DNA of 64,000 bases from Lysinibacillus sp. KCTC 33748 (lineage in GTDB: Bacteria; Bacillota; Bacilli; Bacillales_A; Planococcaceae). Every line of letters begins with the position of its first letter. Position 1 is the stretch's first letter. A model generated the notes under the pieces. The model saw only the letters and a program-made list of their open reading frames with translations. It did no database searches and was not told the DNA's origin. A program made the position numbers and the translations under genes. This document shows positions 9,519-17,839 of the stretch, piece by piece. The stretch spans positions 372,001 through 436,000 of the forward strand of contig NZ_MWSJ01000001.1 in NCBI RefSeq assembly GCF_002237755.1, read 5' to 3'.

Positions 9519-10160
9519 ATGAAGAAATTAATGATGTTCGTTATGCTTGTAACTTTGTTTGTATGTAACTTTGCGTTACCGCAAGCGTCTGCCCAACTAG
9601 CTGACGGCACACATTCGATACAATATCAGGTCAATAAACCTGAAAGTAACTCTGTATCCATTGCGAATGATTATTTTCTAAAACCAGCAAAGGTCACATT
9701 GAAAAATGGGACAGCTACTGTACAAATTACATTGAAAAATAGTGCATGGATTACAAAGTTCCAACCACCAGGTGGAGCAACTGTAGTAAGTGAAGATAAA
9801 GCAGCTGATACTCGTACCGTACAATTTACAGTGAAAGATTTAACGAAACCAGTTGTAACTGCTATGAAAATTGATATTGACGATATTAATTATCATCACG
9901 AATACAGTGTTTCACTAGTATTTGATGCGGTATCTGCAGGAAGCGCAACAGTAGCAAAAGAATCTGAAACAAAAACGACTGATGCTTCAACGAAATCATC
10001 TGATTCGAAAGCGACTAATGCTTCAACAAATTCTTCTGAAAGTCATGTGCCGAACCCACAAACAAGCGATGCAACACCATATGTATTGATTGTTGCATTA
10101 GCTGGATCAGCATTTTTACTTTATAGAAAAAAACTACAAACAAAAACGGAGGGTCAATAA
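9519..10160 (+). CDS. isdC: NEAT-domain haem-binding surface protein with sortase-B-type signal (IsdC-like)
   Basis: A 213-residue cell-wall protein. A signal peptide (cut near ASA, residues 23-25) leads into one NEAT domain, residues 28-138. Its last strands contain NYHHEYSV with Y125 and Y129, the YxxxY pair that binds haem iron in NEAT domains. A Ser/Thr-rich linker follows, then NPQTS (179-183), a hydrophobic span and RKK. NPQTS resembles the NPQTN signal of staphylococcal IsdC, a sortase B substrate, and a sortase B gene closes this operon. GAGGAGG precedes ATG. It probably passes haem inside the wall from outer NEAT proteins to the membrane transporter. It is the first gene after the Fur box. 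Confidence 0.88.
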   Translation: MKKLMMFVMLVTLFVCNFALPQASAQLADGTHSIQYQVNKPESNSVSIANDYFLKPAKVTLKNGTATVQITLKNSAWITKFQPPGGATVVSEDKAADTRTVQFTVKDLTKPVVTAMKIDIDDINYHHEYSVSLVFDAVSAGSATVAKESETKTTDASTKSSDSKATNASTNSSESHVPNPQTSDATPYVLIVALAGSAFLLYRKKLQTKTEGQ

Positions 10161-11605
10161 TGGCTAAAAAACGTCAATCACGCGCAACAAAAATAGTACT
10201 AGCTTCATTGTTAGCAGCATCACTTTCAGTACCATCATTTGCATCTGCAAAGGTAGCTGATGTAACGACTACAAATACTGAAGTAAAAGCAGAAGCTACT
10301 AAATCTGAGAATACTGGTACTATTGTAGATTTCCAAACTTTTAAGCCTGGAACAACAGAACCACAACCTGCAATTAGTTCTCATCTTGTAACACAAGGTA
10401 CAATCGTTGAAAAGGATGGGAAATTTGAGGCGAAATTAACGGTAGCAGCAAAATCTGCCCCAATGATCGCAGGTTTACAAACAAAGCAAGGTGATAAGTT
10501 TGTAGATGCTACTGAAGTGAAAAATGCAGATGGAACAATTACATATAGTTTTCCAGTGGTAGCTGGCGAAGTATTGTCAGCGAAAATCCACGTTGTCGTA
10601 GCTTCAGCTAATATGGACAAGTGGTATGATTTTGATTTAAAAGCAGTAGAAAGTGGTAAGTCTGAAGAGGTTAAAGAAGAAGTTAAAGTAAATGAAGTGG
10701 CTGTCACTGTTTACAAAAACGGTACTTCTGAAGAATCGATTATGAAGCAATATATTAAATCAAAAGTAGATGTATCAGTAGTAAATGGTAAAAACATCGT
10801 TACTATGACGTTCCCTCAAGGTCAATATGTTAAAGGATTCAAAGTAGAGGGAAAAGAAGCGACTTTAGTAAGTAAAGACGATGCAACAAATACAAGTAAG
10901 TACTCATTTGAAGTGGCAGACTTAAAGAAACTTGTGAATGCACAGTTGCATATTGTTGTAAATGAGCCAGACAAAGGCGTGAATTATGACTCGAACCACC
11001 AAGTTCAATTTAGTTTTGCTGTGGAAAACGCAGTGAAACCAGTGGTGAATCCATTTAAGGATATTAGTAATGATGCTAATAAAGATGCAATTCTAGCATT
11101 ATATAGCAAGGGAATTGTTAAGGGTCAAGATTACTTTAAACCAAATGACAATATTACACGCTCTCAATTTGCGTTAATGATTGCTCGTTCATTAAATGTA
11201 ACTTCTACAAAAGATGCTGGATTTAAAGATACAGCGAAGCTTGACGCAGAACGTGTACAAGCAATTAATGCTTTAACTGAAGCTGGAATTGTTATGAAAG
11301 CTGAAAAATTTAATCCAAATGACACACTTACTCGTCAACAAGCTGCAGTGATGATTTACCGAACAGTAACGCATGTTGCAGGAAAAGAAATGAATTATGG
11401 TGATCCAAGTTTGTCTTATTATGCTGATGGTGCAACTGTTAAAAGTGAAGAGGCGAGAAAAGCATTTGCGTTTTTATATGCAGGTAAAATCATGACTGGA
11501 TCTGTCGATGCTAAAGGTAAAACTGTTATTAATGCAAGCAGTCCATTAAAACGCGCGCATATGGCAAAAATTTTAAATGGCTCATTACAATACATGAATA
11601 AATAA
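10160..11605 (+). CDS. NEAT-like domains plus three S-layer homology domains (surface haem protein)
   Basis: A 481-residue secreted protein that overlaps the previous gene by one base (TAATG). After a signal peptide (to about residue 30) come two NEAT-like folds, about 55-165 and 178-288. The second ends in NYDSNHQV: Y276 is kept but the partner at i+4 is H280; the first has KWYDFDL and lacks the pair. Three SLH domains follow (297-345, 355-403, 410-478), which in Bacillales bind pyruvylated wall polymer. The architecture resembles Bacillus anthracis BslK, which binds haem and transfers it to IsdC. The degenerate haem motifs make its activity uncertain; scaffold or transfer roles are inference. 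Confidence 0.85.
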   Translation: MAKKRQSRATKIVLASLLAASLSVPSFASAKVADVTTTNTEVKAEATKSENTGTIVDFQTFKPGTTEPQPAISSHLVTQGTIVEKDGKFEAKLTVAAKSAPMIAGLQTKQGDKFVDATEVKNADGTITYSFPVVAGEVLSAKIHVVVASANMDKWYDFDLKAVESGKSEEVKEEVKVNEVAVTVYKNGTSEESIMKQYIKSKVDVSVVNGKNIVTMTFPQGQYVKGFKVEGKEATLVSKDDATNTSKYSFEVADLKKLVNAQLHIVVNEPDKGVNYDSNHQVQFSFAVENAVKPVVNPFKDISNDANKDAILALYSKGIVKGQDYFKPNDNITRSQFALMIARSLNVTSTKDAGFKDTAKLDAERVQAINALTEAGIVMKAEKFNPNDTLTRQQAAVMIYRTVTHVAGKEMNYGDPSLSYYADGATVKSEEARKAFAFLYAGKIMTGSVDAKGKTVINASSPLKRAHMAKILNGSLQYMNK

Positions 11606-11611
11606 TACGGT

Positions 11612-11657
11612 TACAGCAACTTCCTTTCTCACTTAATCGAGGAAGGAAGTTACTGTG
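11612..11657 (+). promoter_or_regulatory. Intercistronic hairpin between NEAT genes
   Basis: CAGCAACTTCCTTTCT and AGGAAGGAAGTTACTG form a long stem with a 9-base loop. No proper T-run follows, so it is more likely an RNA-stability or partial-termination element than a full terminator. Confidence 0.5.
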
Positions 11658-11686
11658 TTCTTAAAGAAATTGGAGGAATTTACACA

Positions 11687-13000
11687 GTGATTAACAATAG
11701 AAAAATATTTCGAGTATTCGTGTTGAGTACTATTTTACTGATGTTTCTCCCTCCATTTGTATGGCTTCAGGCAAAAGCTGAAGAATCTGTATTAGAAAAT
11801 GGGAGCTATCAAGTTGAACTAAGTATTTCATCTCTAGATGGAGGGAAAGACAATATTTTTAGTGAATTGGCGACAATTGATGTGAAGAACGGTCAATATA
11901 GCTTGAATTTAACTATAAATCAGCCATTGAGTATAAGAGATATACATATCGAACAGCTGGAAAATGAGCTTTCGTCAAACGTTCAGACTGAAAATTTAGT
12001 TCAATTTGATGTCAAGGATTTACATCAGCCTATTTTCATTAAAGGCAAGATGGCACTTTCATCCTCTGAGGAATATTTCCCTTTTTCCCAGGAGCTTCAA
12101 TTACAATTAACAACCCTTTCAATAATTGGACCTAAGGATGAGGAAGTTATTCCGGAAAACGATAGTAAAGAATCTCTTTCAGAAGAAGTCTATGATAAGG
12201 AATGGTCAATGAATTACGTACTATTAGTAGATGGAAAAAACGAACAATCCATTATGAATACATATGTAAATCCTATTGCAAAAATAAAAGAAAAAAACGG
12301 CAAATATTATGCCCACATGACAATTTTAAAATCTAATTGGATAACAGGATTAACTGTAGATCAACAAGGAAATCAAGTGGAACCAAAGCTTATTTCACTT
12401 GTAGACAATACAAGAATTGTTGAATTTGAAATTAGTAATTTTGAAAAGCCAATACGACTGTGGGCTAAAGTTGATATACCTGATATTTCTTATCACCATC
12501 AATATTTCGTAAATCTAAAGTTCGATCCACAACAAGTAGCAAAGTTTCTAAATAAGCCTTCTACAAAAGAACCCTCTAAGCAAGTAGTGAGTGAAAAGCT
12601 ACCTGTTATTGTTAAAGAGGAAGTGAAAAAGGCACCTGTTATTGTTAAAGAGGGAATGAAAAAGGTAACAGAGGTAACACAACAAGAGACTGCGGTCAAA
12701 CAGCCTCAGACGTCACGACCACTGCCATCATTTCAGCCTTCATTAACTGTGCCTAAGGAGGAGCGGTTAGCATTTGACCGTACGCTTGATGCGCCTATTG
12801 AGGATGAAGAAGACGACAAGAAAGCTGGTGTTAAAGAAGAAACCCCCAAAAAAATAACGAAGGATTCTAAAGTCGATCAGCAGCTTGCTCGGCTGAACAT
12901 TGTAAAGATAGTATTGCTAGTAGTAACTTGTCTTTTATCGGGCTTATTGCTCGTTCGCCGTTTTAAAAATTCAAGAAAAGATGTGACGGAACAGAAATAA
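11687..13000 (+). CDS. Membrane-anchored protein with two NEAT domains
   Basis: A 437-residue protein with GTG start; GGAGG lies 11 bases upstream. It has a signal peptide (to about residue 31), a first NEAT-like domain (35-145) without a clear haem tyrosine pair, and a second (172-282) ending in SYHHQYFV with Y269 and Y273 as likely haem ligands. A Lys/Glu-rich stalk contains a near-duplicate of VIVKEEVKKAP. The C-terminus is a single membrane span (about 407-428) and RRFKNSRK, with no sortase signal. It could take haem from the wall-linked NEAT proteins and hand it to the IsdE-like lipoprotein encoded 15 bases downstream. Confidence 0.82.
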   Translation: MINNRKIFRVFVLSTILLMFLPPFVWLQAKAEESVLENGSYQVELSISSLDGGKDNIFSELATIDVKNGQYSLNLTINQPLSIRDIHIEQLENELSSNVQTENLVQFDVKDLHQPIFIKGKMALSSSEEYFPFSQELQLQLTTLSIIGPKDEEVIPENDSKESLSEEVYDKEWSMNYVLLVDGKNEQSIMNTYVNPIAKIKEKNGKYYAHMTILKSNWITGLTVDQQGNQVEPKLISLVDNTRIVEFEISNFEKPIRLWAKVDIPDISYHHQYFVNLKFDPQQVAKFLNKPSTKEPSKQVVSEKLPVIVKEEVKKAPVIVKEGMKKVTEVTQQETAVKQPQTSRPLPSFQPSLTVPKEERLAFDRTLDAPIEDEEDDKKAGVKEETPKKITKDSKVDQQLARLNIVKIVLLVVTCLLSGLLLVRRFKNSRKDVTEQK

Positions 13001-13015
13001 GTAGGAGATGACTTT

Positions 13016-13939
13016 ATGCGAAAGAATTGGAAATGTAGGTTGCTCATGATGGCGCTTATGACATTACTTTTGGCAGTCGCTGGCTGTAGTGATGGAAATA
13101 AGCAACAAAAGTCAGAGACACCTACGGAAAAAGCACAACCATCAGCTGAAACAACTGATGAGAATGAACACCGTATTATTGCAGGAACGGTCGTTATTGC
13201 AGACATTCTAGATAAGCTTGAATTGGACGCTATAGCAGTGCCTGAAACAGAAAAAAAAATAGCTAAACGCTTCGATGAATTGCCTACTATCGGTAATGCA
13301 ATGGAGCCAGATATGGAGATTGTTAAATCATTAAATCCAACAGATGTGTTATCAGTTTCAACGTTGGAGTATGATTTACAAGATAAATTCAAGCAGCTAA
13401 AAATACCGGTACACTTTTTAAACTTTCAAAGTGTTGATGCTATGCTTTCCGAAATTAAAACACTTGGCGAACGCTATAATCGTATAGAACAAGCTGAGAA
13501 GTTAGTGAATGGATTACAAAAAAATATTGATGCTGTTCAAACAGTTGCAAAGAACAAAGAGGGACCTCGTGTATTAATTTTACTTGGCATTCCGGGTAGT
13601 TATTTAGTTGCAACTGAAAACTCCTATGCAGGAGACCTTGTGAAACGTGCAGGTGGTATTAATGTGATGGAGGGGCAGGACGCTGAATACTTGTCTTCGA
13701 ATACTGAGTACTTGCATAGTAGTAACCCTGATATTATTTTACGTCTATCACACGGTATGCCAGATGAAGTAGTAAAAATGTTTGATGAGGAATTTAAAAC
13801 GAATGATATATGGAAGCATTTTGACGCAGTAAAAAACGGCAAAGTCTATGATTTAGAGGAAGAATTGTTCGGTACTACAGCTTCATTACAAGTGCCACAG
13901 GCTTTAGGACAGCTAATGGAAATCTTCTATCGTAAATAG
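13016..13939 (+). CDS. isdE: Haem ABC transporter substrate-binding lipoprotein (IsdE-like)
   Basis: A 307-residue lipoprotein of the periplasmic-binding-protein class with helical backbone. Lipobox VAGC puts the lipidated Cys at 24. The body matches the haem/siderophore-binding family (AGTVVIADILDKL, LNPTDVLSVSTLEYD, IPGSYLVATENSYAGDLVKRAGG). Staphylococcal IsdE binds haem through a Met and a His; the likely counterparts are M96 or M100 in IGNAMEPDM and H246 in LRLSHGMPD. The gene sits 15 bases after the NEAT/TM gene with GGAGATG as ribosome site, and its partners (permease, ATPase) follow. Confidence 0.88.
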   Translation: MRKNWKCRLLMMALMTLLLAVAGCSDGNKQQKSETPTEKAQPSAETTDENEHRIIAGTVVIADILDKLELDAIAVPETEKKIAKRFDELPTIGNAMEPDMEIVKSLNPTDVLSVSTLEYDLQDKFKQLKIPVHFLNFQSVDAMLSEIKTLGERYNRIEQAEKLVNGLQKNIDAVQTVAKNKEGPRVLILLGIPGSYLVATENSYAGDLVKRAGGINVMEGQDAEYLSSNTEYLHSSNPDIILRLSHGMPDEVVKMFDEEFKTNDIWKHFDAVKNGKVYDLEEELFGTTASLQVPQALGQLMEIFYRK

Positions 13940-14067
13940 AAACTAGAAATGTCGCTCGTATCGCAAGCATAGCCTTGTTATAGAGCGCTTTTCTTATATA
14001 TGTTTTAAGCAAAGTTGTAGATGTACATATAACATGATGGAATTTGAAAAGAAAAGGGAAGTCCGGT

Positions 14068-15033
14068 ATGACAAAAAAAATTGTAAGCTTTTCAATTGTA
14101 ATTGTATTATTACTTGTTTCAGCAGTTTATGCAGCAACAACAGGTAGCATTAAAATGGGCTTTTTTGAATTTATAGGTGCATTATTTGATGAAGGAAATA
14201 GTCAAATGGAGGCTATCCGGGATTTGCGATTTCCACGAATCATTGTTGCATTGTTTGCTGGTGCAGCACTTTCGGTTTCAGGGGTACTATTACAATCAGT
14301 GATGCGTAACCCGTTAGCGGATGCTGGAGTTATTGGGATATCTTCAGGAGCGGCATTTGTCCAGCTCTTTATTATTTCCTTCTTTCCAGCACTATTTTTT
14401 ATGACACCTGTATTAGCATTTATGGGTGGGGCATTTGCCTGCGCACTCGTCTTTGCGTTGTCATGGAAGTCAGGTTTAAGTCCGTTGAAGCTTATTTTAG
14501 TCGGGATTGCTATAAATGCAATGTTCACGGGGTTAACAGAGACTTTCATTAGTTTAGGAGGCTCATTGAATACTTCTGCTGCCAGCGTTATAGGTTCAAA
14601 CTTAACGATGCGTACGTGGAAGGACGTATCAACAATTGTTACTTATGGTACTGTCGGATTAATAGCTGCCTTTGCGTTATATAGTTGGTGTAATCTGCTA
14701 GTATTACAAGACAAAACAGCGAAAAGTCTAGGCTTTCATGTAGCTCGTGCTCGTCTATTAATAGCAGCTGTCGCGGTACTATTATCAGCTGTTTCCGTTG
14801 TCGTAGCAGGAGTTATTTCGTTCGTCGGTCTGTTAGTGCCACATATTTCTCGTCGTTTAGTTGGACATGATCATAAGGTGCTTATACCTTTTACAGCATT
14901 AGCTGGAGCCTTATTAATATTAGTGGCAGATACGATTGGTCGCACAATGGCTGCACCCCTTGAAATACCAGCTTCAACCATTATGGCGATTATCGGTGGA
15001 CCATTCTTAATATTCCTATTACGAAAAGAGTGA
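14068..15033 (+). CDS. isdF: Haem/iron-compound ABC transporter permease (FecCD family)
   Basis: A polytopic permease of about 321 residues with some nine hydrophobic helices. Family motifs are present: DLRFPRIIVALFAGAALSVSGV, MRNPLADAGVIGISSGAAF, and VISFVGLLVPHISRRLVGHDH, the cytoplasmic loop that docks with the ATPase. The ATG at 14068 was chosen because AAGGGAAG lies upstream; a TTG at 14044 would add eight basic residues. It is separated from the lipoprotein gene by about 130 bases with no clear terminator and from the ATPase gene by 6 bases. It should carry haem through the membrane. Confidence 0.9.
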   Translation: MTKKIVSFSIVIVLLLVSAVYAATTGSIKMGFFEFIGALFDEGNSQMEAIRDLRFPRIIVALFAGAALSVSGVLLQSVMRNPLADAGVIGISSGAAFVQLFIISFFPALFFMTPVLAFMGGAFACALVFALSWKSGLSPLKLILVGIAINAMFTGLTETFISLGGSLNTSAASVIGSNLTMRTWKDVSTIVTYGTVGLIAAFALYSWCNLLVLQDKTAKSLGFHVARARLLIAAVAVLLSAVSVVVAGVISFVGLLVPHISRRLVGHDHKVLIPFTALAGALLILVADTIGRTMAAPLEIPASTIMAIIGGPFLIFLLRKE

Positions 15034-15039
15034 GGAAAC

Positions 15040-15810
15040 ATGGAAATACAAGATATTATCGTATCGCATGATAATACTCGAAATCATTTAGATGGTGTAT
15101 CGACGACCATTCAAAAGGGTAAAATCACAACGATTATCGGTCCAAACGGCTGTGGAAAATCAACATTATTAAGTGTTATGTCCCGCAACAATATACCGAT
15201 ATCGGGGAATGCATCTTTAGAAAACAAGGATTTGGTGCACTACAAGCCAAAAGAGTTTGCAAAAAAACTCGCGATTGTCTATCAGCAAAATGATGCGCCA
15301 AAAGATTTAACAATAGAAAAATTAGTGAGTTTTGGACGTTTACCACATCGTACTATGTTAAAAAGAAATGAAGAGGAAGATGCCGAAGCTATTGAATGGG
15401 CACTTACTTGCACGAACTTACTAGAAAAAAAAGATACCGATTTAGAGGCTTTATCAGGTGGGGAACGTCAGCGAGTGTGGATTGCTATGGCTTTAGCACA
15501 GCAATCTGAAATTTTATGTTTGGATGAGCCGACAACATATTTGGATATTTATTATCAAATTGAGTTATTGGAGCTTGTAAAGGCGTTAAATGAGGAACAT
15601 AGCTTAACAATCGTTATGGTACTTCACGATATAAATCAGGCGATTCGCTATAGCAATCAAATCATTTTGATGAAAGCTGGACAAATAATAGCTGAGGGAG
15701 CACCACGTAACGTCATTACAAAGGAAGTTATTAAAGAAGTCTATGGTGTTCAAGCTATTTTCAATGAGGATGAGCAGCATGGATTTTACATGGTCCCTCT
15801 TGGAATATAA
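15040..15810 (+). CDS. Haem/iron ABC transporter ATP-binding protein
   Basis: A 256-residue ATPase. Walker A is GPNGCGKST (34-42), the ABC signature LSGGERQR (138-145), Walker B ILCLDEP (158-164), and the switch His lies in MVLHDINQAIRYS. The overall sequence is that of FhuC/FecE/YusV proteins, which power siderophore and haem importers. It begins 6 bases after the permease stop with GAGGAAAC upstream, so translation is probably coupled. Staphylococcal isd operons lack a dedicated ATPase of this type and borrow FhuC; here one is encoded in place. Confidence 0.92.
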   Translation: MEIQDIIVSHDNTRNHLDGVSTTIQKGKITTIIGPNGCGKSTLLSVMSRNNIPISGNASLENKDLVHYKPKEFAKKLAIVYQQNDAPKDLTIEKLVSFGRLPHRTMLKRNEEEDAEAIEWALTCTNLLEKKDTDLEALSGGERQRVWIAMALAQQSEILCLDEPTTYLDIYYQIELLELVKALNEEHSLTIVMVLHDINQAIRYSNQIILMKAGQIIAEGAPRNVITKEVIKEVYGVQAIFNEDEQHGFYMVPLGI

Positions 15811-15821
15811 CTGGTGATACG

Positions 15822-16580
15822 ATGAAAAAATGGACATCTAAGTTGTTAACATTTATATATTTAGCTATATTCTTATACTCAGGCTTTGCATTAGCCAAGT
15901 ACTTATACACGTACTATGAGACTTCAAAATCACTGGAAGAAGTACAAACGATTTATCAATCAACATTGGCTTCTTTAGAAGATGAAGTGGAAGAAAGCTC
16001 ATCAACGCCATTCACAATCCGTCCACAATTCAATGATTTACTATCGGTAAATAAAAATATTGTTGGTTGGATTTCTGTAGACGGGACAAAGCTCAATAAT
16101 CCTATCCTACAAGCTGAAAATAATGATTTTTATTTAGATCATAATTTTAAAGATCGAGAAAGTCGTGCAGGCAGTGTATTTATGGACTATCGTAATAATG
16201 TGCAGGATCTAAACCAAAATACTATTTTGTACGGCCATGCTATGAAGAATAGTACGATGTTTGGGAGTCTTAAAAATTACTTAAATCAGCAATATGCAGA
16301 CGAACATCCTGTCATTTATTTAGACACTCTGTATGAAGGCTATGATGTCGAAGTGTTTGCTGCTTATGAAACAACAATTGATTTTTATTATATTGAAACA
16401 GAATTTACGAGCAATGATACATTCCTAAAATTCACAGACAAAATTCAAACACGCTCTGCAATCGAAATGAATATAGAGATTGGACCAGAAGACAAAATTC
16501 TTACGCTATCCACTTGTAAGGATTCTGTCTTGAGTGACGACCATCGTTTTGTCGTCCAAGGTAAATTAGTGAAACGCTGA
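15822..16580 (+). CDS. srtB: Class B sortase
   Basis: A 252-residue membrane-tethered transpeptidase. An N-terminal hydrophobic anchor (8-27) is followed by the sortase barrel. The catalytic residues are visible: H139 in LYGHAMKNSTMF, C232 in TLSTCKDS and R242 in DDHRFVVQGKL. The long spacing between His and Cys, with the extra helix typical of class B, separates it from housekeeping sortase A. Its evident substrate is the IsdC-like protein with NPQTS at the head of the operon. It starts 11 bases after the ATPase gene (GGTGATACG upstream, a weak ribosome site) and is the last gene before a terminator. Confidence 0.93.
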   Translation: MKKWTSKLLTFIYLAIFLYSGFALAKYLYTYYETSKSLEEVQTIYQSTLASLEDEVEESSSTPFTIRPQFNDLLSVNKNIVGWISVDGTKLNNPILQAENNDFYLDHNFKDRESRAGSVFMDYRNNVQDLNQNTILYGHAMKNSTMFGSLKNYLNQQYADEHPVIYLDTLYEGYDVEVFAAYETTIDFYYIETEFTSNDTFLKFTDKIQTRSAIEMNIEIGPEDKILTLSTCKDSVLSDDHRFVVQGKLVKR

Positions 16581-16583
16581 GAT

Positions 16584-16619
16584 AAGGAGCTTCCCATTTC
16601 ATTGGGTGGCTTCTTTTTT
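16584..16619 (+). terminator. Intrinsic terminator of the haem operon
   Basis: AAGGAGC-TT-CCCA and TGGG-TG-GCTTCTTTTTT pair; T-run follows. Ends the NEAT-srtB operon. Confidence 0.85.
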
Positions 16620-16753
16620 ATTTATATATTTCCGAGTCGGAGAAATCGCTCAGGTAATACGAAGAACCGCTAAGGTAGAATAATCTTGGAAAATAAATTA
16701 CTTAACTCAAAAAACGTGATACCTTGAATTTTAAAAAAATTATTAAAAAATAA

Positions 16754-16810
16754 CTTGACGTAAGTAAATTATTAATGTACAGTAAGTTACATAAAGTAAT
16801 TAATTACTTT
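16754..16810 (+). promoter_or_regulatory. yceI promoter with 18-bp perfect palindromic operator
   Basis: TTGACG, a 17-base spacer and TACAGT form a promoter. Overlapping the start region is the perfect palindrome AAAGTAATTAATTACTTT (16793-16810), flanked by further GTAAGTTAC, CGTAACT and AGTAACT half-sites. Such GTAA/TTAC dyads are typical for MarR or DUF24 (HxlR-type) redox repressors; which one is unknown. Confidence 0.6.
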
Positions 16811-16949
16811 TCGTAACTATTATGTATGAAAGAAGTAACTACAAATGTTTATCCGTTAAATTTTGGGGAACATAATTAATGTAGTTGCTTCATATTTTAA
16901 CATATATCTCGAATTCGAGATAAAAATAATTTTATTGGAGGAATTTAAA

Positions 16950-17477
16950 ATGGCAAAATGGAATATTGATTTAGGACACTCAGCAATTAACTTTCAAGTA
17001 AAGCACATGATGGTATCAAAAGTGAAAGGTGTATTCGATACTTATTCAGCAAATATTGAAGCGGCAGATCTTGCAGATTTAACAACAGCAAACATTAGCT
17101 TTACAATTGATGCAGCAAGCATTAACACACGTAGTGAAGATCGTGATAATCACTTAAAAGCAGCAGATTTCTTCGATGCTGAAAAATATCCAACAATCAC
17201 ATTCAAATCAACAAACATTACAAAAAAATCGGATGATGAATTTGCGATTACAGGTGATTTAACAATTAAAGACGTAACGAAATCAGTAACATTTAATACT
17301 GAATTTAATGGTAAAGGTACAAATCCATGGGGCCAAGAAGTTTATGGCTTTGAATCTGCGACAACAATCAATCGTGAAGAATTTGGCTTAACTTGGAATG
17401 CTGCATTAGAAACTGGCGGTGTTCTAGTAGGTAAAGACATCAAAATTGCAGTTGAACTGGAAGTAAGCCCAGCTTAA
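16950..17477 (+). CDS. YceI-family lipocalin-like protein
   Basis: A 175-residue cytosolic YceI protein. It starts with the family opener MAKWNIDLGHSAINFQVKHMMVSKVKG and carries DNHLKAADFFDAEKYPTITF and FGLTWNAALETGGVLVGKDI, covering the whole eight-stranded barrel that binds polyisoprenoid-like lipids in related proteins. No signal peptide is present. ATG 16950 has TTGGAGG seven bases upstream; a longer open frame to 16863 has no ribosome site. It is monocistronic. In Gram-positives such genes are often induced by quinone or disulfide stress, which would suit the palindromic operator, but this is inference. Confidence 0.92.
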   Translation: MAKWNIDLGHSAINFQVKHMMVSKVKGVFDTYSANIEAADLADLTTANISFTIDAASINTRSEDRDNHLKAADFFDAEKYPTITFKSTNITKKSDDEFAITGDLTIKDVTKSVTFNTEFNGKGTNPWGQEVYGFESATTINREEFGLTWNAALETGGVLVGKDIKIAVELEVSPA

Positions 17478-17485
17478 CATTTGTA

Positions 17486-17521
17486 AAATGTGTTCGATAC
17501 ATATCGGGCACATTTTTTTTG
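17486..17521 (+). terminator. Intrinsic terminator of yceI
   Basis: AAAATGTG-ttCGAT / ATCGgg-CACATTTTTTTT hairpin directly after the stop codon. Confidence 0.85.
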
Positions 17522-17550
17522 TTCACCACCAAAAGCTCTGGATGACTTTT

Positions 17551-17709
17551 GTTAAAACGTCTCTTCGTAACGGCTGGGCGACTCCTTGGGGATTAGCGAT
17601 ATAGAGGAACGAAGGCTAAAAGCATCACGTCCTGTGATAACGCCTTCGTGACCAACAACAAATGATTTCTGTAGCGAAAGCAAAGCGCCCAGCTGGAACG
17701 GAAATCAAC
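17551..17709 (+). repeat. MITE-like palindromic repeat, family A (copy A2)
   Basis: Left end has CTTCGTAACGGCTGGGCGAC, right end GCGCCCAGCTGGAACGGAAA; these are the terminal inverted repeats. The left 100 bases (CTCCTTGGGGATTAGCGATA onward) are almost identical to copy A6 at 46575. The flank from 17520 is shared with copy A3. Confidence 0.75.
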
Positions 17710-17839
17710 CACACGTTTTGATGATGATACATTTTTTGTATGAGAAATGTTCCCGAAAAATAACACGATAAATATGTTACTTGCATAATTTTAGTAATTA
17801 CTGCATATAAAACATCATATAGTTTTTGGGGGCGATGGG

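Noticed and set aside
12877..13392. 171-codon minus-strand frame
   Set aside because: Antisense to the NEAT/TM gene and the IsdE-like gene, both clearly coding on the + strand.
14600..14600. Horizontal transfer of the haem operon
   Set aside because: By eye base composition and ribosome sites are like the surroundings; no mobility gene or tRNA flanks it.
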